A DNA stretch of 13,894 nucleotides, taken from positions 1 through 13,894 of the forward strand of contig QUTJ01031638.1 in NCBI GenBank assembly GCA_003573635.1. The letters run 5' to 3'. The notes below the pieces were generated by a model. The model ran no database searches, was not told the origin of the DNA, and saw only the letters and a program-made list of their open reading frames with translations. The position numbers and the translations under genes are program-made. Source of the stretch: Goniomonas avonlea. Its lineage: Eukaryota; Cryptophyceae; Goniomonadida; Goniomonadaceae. This document shows positions 6,222 through 12,113 of the stretch, piece by piece (position 1 is the stretch's first letter; each line of letters opens with the position of its first letter).

Positions 6222-9200
6222 GTGCGTACACCACATTATGTTAGGGAGTGTGTTCGGCCAAAGTTTTCTGTGTTGACCTTCTCATCAGATGCAGAGCGTC
6301 ATCGGAAAACTTAAAAACGCGCTGCAGCACAAGAAGTCTGAAGAGGTGCGCTTGTTGATGAGACTGCAGTGTTAATTCATGCACGTTCCAGATGACTGAG
6401 CATATGGAAGAGCTGCAGAAACAGTTGCAGACGTTGCAGTCTGAGAATCTGGCCGCTCAAAAGGAGCGCACTGCGCTTCAGGAGGCTCTCGATTTGTGCA
6501 GGTGAATTTTTTGACCTGGCTGTGCGGCTCTGACGATTTTGTGGCGCGTTGTCTGTATGGTTTCTCTTACACAGAACAACAGACGCGAGTTGTTGGCCAT
6601 GCGGTCTGAGCGAGATGAATCATCCACAAAGCTAAAAGAGGTGATTGTGGGACAGAACTTTGCCAGTCGCTCACCCGCGTGCCCCAGTCTGAGAAAAAAC
6701 ATTCAGAAGTTGCAAAGGAACTCGACCGTCTGCGCCGTGATGTGAGTGTCCTTGGGTTTTCAACAAACGCTCAGCCGCCTGGTTTAGTTTACCCACTGGC
6801 GCCGATGCACGTTGCCGAACGGTGATGTGCAACCTGACACAACGTTCGCAGGCGCACGACAGCAACTCGCTATCAGAGTCGAGGCAGCGCGAGCTGGACG
6901 GCAAATCGCGGAGTCTCGTCGACACGATGAAGGACCTAATGCGTGCCCAGGTGCGCTGCGCAACCAACGGACCTTGTCCTATTGTTCGTCCCTGATCAGA
7001 CGTTCTTGTTCAATCATAGTTATGATAACTCGATCGTTGTTACGGTCCTGCTCGTTTAAAACCCTCATAGTGAGAATTGTAACAGTGACACATGAAACAT
7101 CTCAAACTGTCACAAAGATTTTTAATCACTTCGTGATGTCAGTGTTGATCGCCTAAGGATAAAACTCAATCTCATGAACCAGCATCTACCACACCACCAG
7201 CAGCAGCAGCTCTCATCTTGGCATGGAAGCAATAACAGGCTGCATCACAGAACGAACTGGACACAAGCAAGCGTGAGTTGGAAGAGCTTCGTGCCTCCGC
7301 GGGCAACGAGCGTGGACGGTTGGAAGAGACTGTGCGTATCGCTTGTGCTATTCTCAGTGCTCTGCGGTGACTGGTGACACAAGGGTGCAAAGCAAAGACA
7401 TCAGTGGATGCGGGTGCCCTCCCCGAGCCCTCGCACACACACACACACTCGCCCTTTCATGCCCTCCCGCTCCCTCTCTCGCTCTCTTCTCTTCTGTTCT
7501 CTTCCCTCGTATGCCTTCAGGCAGGCCCTCACGGGTCTGTGGACGCTCAGTGGTTTCTGAATGGCTTCAATCCTCTCTCTCTCTCTCATTCACTAGCCCA
7601 ATAATCATAAAAGGTAGCGCAAAATGCGCGTCTCACTGAGGCGGTACAACGCCGGTTTTAGACAAAATACTGGACGGAAAACACGCGAGGAATTTAGAAA
7701 AACGTCATCCCGACGAGTTAATCTGTAAATCATCACCATCACAATGAATAATCTCTCTCATACACACAACCGCATTCTCTCGCCCTTACACTTGCTTGGC
7801 GCCTATTCTCAGTGCTCTGCGATGACTGGGGACACAAGGGTGCAAAACAAGACAGAAGTGATGTGTGTGTGTGTGTGTGTGTGTGTGGCGCACGGACGGG
7901 AGGGACCAAAGCTGTTGCAGGGCTGGGATGAGAGGGGATCGCGGTCATGGTGTGGCCCGAAGAGGGGAGGGAGACATGCAGCGAGCGAGCAAGAGACAGA
8001 ACGGAGCAGAGACAGAGACAGGACAGAGTGACAGGGAGACAGAGCTGGAGACTGAGAGACTGAGAGACTGAGAGAGAGACACAGAGACACAGAGACACAG
8101 AGACAGAGACACAGAGACACAGACAGAGAGACAGCGACAGAGACGGAGAGGTCTGACGCTTCGACAGCTTCGGGCCGAGCGTGCTGAGCGAGACCGCGTC
8201 ACTCGGGAGCTGCATGAAGTTGAGAAAGAGCTCTCGGACACCAAGCACTCCAGCTCTCGTATGGTGCTGTCCACCTTTTTCGCCATGCAACACCCCAAAG
8301 CCCGCCGCGTTTTCTTGGAGCTGTTTGCTCTTTTTTTTTGAGGGAGTGGGAGATCAAAAGGGATGCCAGAGGCAACACCGTAGCAACAGATTAGGTCATG
8401 AACGTGGCTGTACGCGGGTGAGCTGGACGTTCACACCATGCAGGCCCACTCACAGCGACAAACCTCAGCACAGGGTGAGCTGGACGTTCACACCATATGC
8501 AGGCCAACTCACAGCGACAAACCTCAGCACACACGCACCAAGCCAACTGTGACTGCGCACTCACGCGCCGCGCCTCGCATTCATGCACTCGCGCTGACTC
8601 CACGCACACGCACACGCACACGCGCTCAAGCGCACACGCACGCACTCAGACAGGCCTGCACAGGCGACCCAGCTGCAATCGCAGCTCAACGAGCAGTCTG
8701 TGGAGCGGTCAAAGGCTGCCAAGGAGGTGTCAGAACTCAAGAGGGCGCTTGAGGAAACGCGAAGCATCTCAGTATGTCGCCCTCGCTCTCTGTGCTCTCT
8801 GGCTCTGTCTTATCTTGTTACCACTCATAGCAAGAGCTCCCGTCAAAGTTCCACCCGCTAGAGGCAGCTTCGGAAAGCTGTAGTCACGTTCCCATTCGCG
8901 GTTGTGAGCTGAAAAGTTCACACAGTCTTGCGACGTCGTACCGTCTGCGACATTCTGGATTTTACCTCCACCCGCGTCTAGCCCATTGAGTTGTATAACT
9001 GCTCTGTCCTAGTCGCTGCGCTTCTCTATGGATATTTACACAGCCACCAGCTTCGCGAGCGTGAGCAGCTGGAAGCTCGCATCGCACAGGAGCGGGAGAA
9101 ATGCAGCAAGGTCCAGCACAAGCTTGATCAGGTGTGCGCATGATGTTTGTGAGTGCGCCCGCCCTAGAGAGAAAGAGGCGTGGGTGGGAGGAGAGGAAGA

Positions 9201-12046
9201 GAGAGGGAGGAGGGAAGGCAAACTCAGGAGAGAAGGAACCTTCACACTCCCGGGAACGAGGAACCCCCCACCCACGCACACGCACCCACGCACAGTGCAG
9301 CACGGTGCACTTGAGGTCAGTGTTCCTGGGAGCGCGATGTTCCGGTGGGCCTGTGTTGGTTGCCTCTATCCTGCACACGTCTTTATCGGCATGTCCGCGC
9401 AAGCTTTTCGGCATCAGTATCGGCAAATTGGATCAGTATCAACAAAGTGGCTGCCGATTGGCACGATTTTGCTCATAATAATTAGCAGATCTCTTGGCCG
9501 ATTTGGCATACCATTGTTCAAAATTGTGTTTCTCGGCATATTTGCCAATCGAGATCGGTGCTGTCTTACCCGAGGTTGCAGGAAATGACCCAAATGGTGG
9601 AGGCACGAGTGCAGCTTGAGGAGGCCATTCGCAGGGCCCACGATGTCAAGACCCAGACGGAAGAAACCCGTGCTCGGTAAGACCTTCATTGGACCTTACT
9701 TTCTGAATCACCGTTGCTCGAGAAAGTCGATCAAAAGAGGAATATCAAAGAGAAAGCACGTAGCTTGAGGTCACACGCAGGGCCGGTGTCAAGACCCAGA
9801 CCAAGAAACCCGTGCTCGGTAACGCCTTCTAACTTAGTGTGATGACAACGAGGCAAAGTAGCTCACACGGGAGCTGTCGTCGAACCAATGCCCCACCTTG
9901 CCATGGCGCGCAGAGAGGGGGTCAGGGTCAGTGAAGGCAGGGGAGGGTCAGGGAGAGTGACGGAGAGGGGGCCAGGGTCAGTGAAGGAAGGGGAGGGAGA
10001 GTGATGGAGAGGGGGTCAGGGAGAGTGAAAGCAGGGAGGAGGTCAGCGAGAGTGAAGGCACTCCGGTGCTAGACACTGATCAAAGAATGCCACAGGCTGG
10101 ACGAAGAGATGGCAGAGCGCGCACGGGCGGAGGCTACACTGGCTGAGGTTCAGAGGCAACTCCTCGACAGGTCCCGCGCCATTTCGCAAGTCGAGGCAGA
10201 CAACCACATCAAAGACCAGCAACTGCAGGTGAGGGCATATGCACCCCTCTCCCCCCCACCCCCACCCCACCCCGGCAGCGATGGGTGAACACGCAAGCAG
10301 CCCACGGGCCAGAGAACGAGATTTGTTTTCAAGATAGATGCGTGCCAGATGAACAGAATAGGCAGGTCGGGGGTGTGATGGTGGCAGCGGCGGACATATC
10401 GCCCAGTGACAGTCGGAGGAAGGCGCCTATCAGATGGGGGAGGAGAGAAGCAACCCGGAACTGAAGGATGAGATTGCGTGCTGAGCGAATAAGGCACCTG
10501 CCATCAACAAGACGGGTATTTACAATCCACACACGCCGGCCACAGCTCAAGGTCAGCTCGCTGAGCCAATCGGAAAGGGCCCAATGCGGGAACGCACAGG
10601 AAGGAAGCGACATAGTAAAATACACAGACATCCGAGGCAACAGCGGACTGACACCTGCACAGTCGGCCGAGGCAGAGCGCAACCGGCTCGCGCTGGAGCT
10701 CAAGCAGCGCGAGGAGGAGCTCGAGGCCGCCGCGACTGACGGCCAGCGCGAACACCAGGTGTGCTTCGCTCCCTTTGATTGTGCACCCCCCCCCCCCTTC
10801 CGCACACATGCCACCACCCCACCTTCGACTGACGGCCAGCGGAACACCAGGTGTGCTTCCCTCCTTCGCATTGTGATCGTGCCCCGGCTTGAACTCTCAC
10901 TCACTCTCTCGCACTCACCAGCGAGAATTGGCACTTTCAACTGGAACTCTCACTGACTCGCTATCTCTCGAAGCGGCACTTGTCTGTGAGGGAGAGGAGG
11001 GAGTGTCCGACAAAGAGAGCGCGCGTGTGCGCCCCCCTTCCACACACATGCCATCACGCCACCCGCTCACGACTGCAGACTGGCAACTCCTGACACACGC
11101 TCCCCTAGGAGATGACTGCAGAGGTGACCAGTCTGCGAACTCGCCTCGCCGCTTCGGAAGGCGACCGGAATCAGCTCCAAGCCCGTCTGGACGAGGAAAC
11201 GCGCAAAGCGGCTCGGGAGAAGGCAACCATGGACCAGGCCCTGAGCATGGAACGCGGCCGGTGCGGTGGCTTGCACATAGAGTTGCTGTGGATATGTGCG
11301 GATATGTGCCGGATAGAGGCTGGTCTTGGTGGATCATCTGTCCTGTTAGCCCGTGGTGATGCTGAGTGGGTCCCAGTGACTCGCGCGCGCGCGCGGGGGG
11401 GGGGGGGGGGGCAGTACAGGGATTGCAGGATTGTTGTGTCTTGAGACGTTCGTTTTGGGCCGGGTAATCATTCAAGCGGCTGAGGCCGGATGGCGGAGAC
11501 GCGTCCCAACGATGCACCCGGTTCAGGCAATCGTTTGTTATCTGATGATGCGGCAGGTTCGAGAGTTTGCGGCACACGCAAGCGGACCTGCTCAAGCAAG
11601 AGTCGGCACACCGAAAGCGCCTCGAGGACGCCATCGAGCAGAAGGAGGTGCGTCGTCCGGGACCTGTCTTTGCTCGTCTTGCTGACGCTCTCTCTGCGTG
11701 CCCTCTTGCCGAAGTTCTCTGTGTGCTCAGGAGAAAGACCTCGCACTGCCTTGCTGATGCGCGTGCCCTCTTGCCGAAGCCCTCTGTGTGCTCACGAGAA
11801 AGACCCCAGGCGATCAAGCGCGAAAATGAGGAGTTCCGAAGGCTGCTGCTCGAGGGAGACGCGAGAAGGGACCAGCTGGAGCGCGAGGTGCAGACGGCCG
11901 CCAGACAGCTTGCCGATGCCCAGCAGCAACTGCACTCAATGGCCGCCAAGTCGCACGAGTTCCAGGACCATCTCCGACGCCAGGTCCCACCGACTCTCTA
12001 TCTGTGTCTCTCTCTCCTCTCGCTCTCTCTCTCTCTTCTCTCTTCT

Positions 12047-12113
<67 letters not shown>

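Larger units (their letters stand above)
7332..8167 (+). other. Intron 7 of the PDZ gene (longest intron)
   Basis: 836 nt, donor GTGCGT. In order it holds the first copy of a duplicated segment (7348-7400), pyrimidine-rich sequence, an AT-richer stretch (about 7598-7760) with a GCGCA-AAA-TGCGC inverted repeat at 7617-7629, the second copy (7803-7855), a GT microsatellite (7862-7887) and purine-rich GAGACA repeats up to the acceptor. Confidence 0.75.
7239..9131 (+). other. Exons 7-10 of the plus-strand gene: second coiled-coil block
   Basis: Residues about 240-361. Exon 7 encodes NELDTSKRELEELRAS. Exon 8 encodes LRAERAERDRVTRELHEVEK, exon 9 ATQLQSQLNEQ and exon 10 LREREQLEARIAQEREK. Two acceptors are ambiguous but frame-neutral: 7238 versus 7250 for exon 7 (4 residues), and 8140 versus 8167 for exon 8 (9 residues). 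Exon 10 must start after CACCAG at 9050, since the upstream ACAG would run into a stop. Confidence 0.75.
9582..11983 (+). other. Exons 11-16 of the plus-strand gene: third coiled-coil block
   Basis: Residues about 362-608. Exons 11/12 and 14/15 are the phase-2 pairs (9676 with 10096; 11260 with 11557), each rebuilding an arginine codon. Exon 13 encodes RLALELKQREEELEAAATD, exon 14 EVTSLRTRLAASEGD and exon 16 LEREVQTAARQLADAQQQL. Introns of 162-434 nt between them carry duplicated pieces of exons and splice sites, annotated separately. Confidence 0.82.

Noticed and set aside
6951-7250. snoRNA or tRNA in intron 6
   Set aside because: Small hairpins exist, but I could not place a C/D or H/ACA box set or a tRNA cloverleaf with confidence.
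7739-8293. 184-codon minus-strand frame full of leucine/serine/cysteine runs
   Set aside because: It is translation of the GAGACA and GT repeats and the antisense of exon 8; not a gene.
8416-8531. CRISPR-like array
   Set aside because: There are only two adjacent direct copies with no spacers, in a eukaryotic intron.
9028-9588. 186-codon plus-strand open frame over exon 10 and intron 10
   Set aside because: It is out of frame with the coiled-coil exon 10 and crosses repeat sequence. The exon 10 frame (LREREQLEARIAQ) continues the protein on both sides.
10468-10662. Upstream extension of exon 13 in the same frame
   Set aside because: It is open by chance, but lacks heptad character, and CCTGCACAG at 10662 is a good acceptor exactly where coiled-coil sequence begins.
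10915-11949. Longest continuous open frame, minus strand, 344 codons, opposite exons 14-16 of the PDZ gene
   Set aside because: It is rich in S, R, A and C as expected from the antisense of a GC-rich coiled-coil gene, and spans introns and repeats without domain character. The plus-strand exons join in perfect phase.
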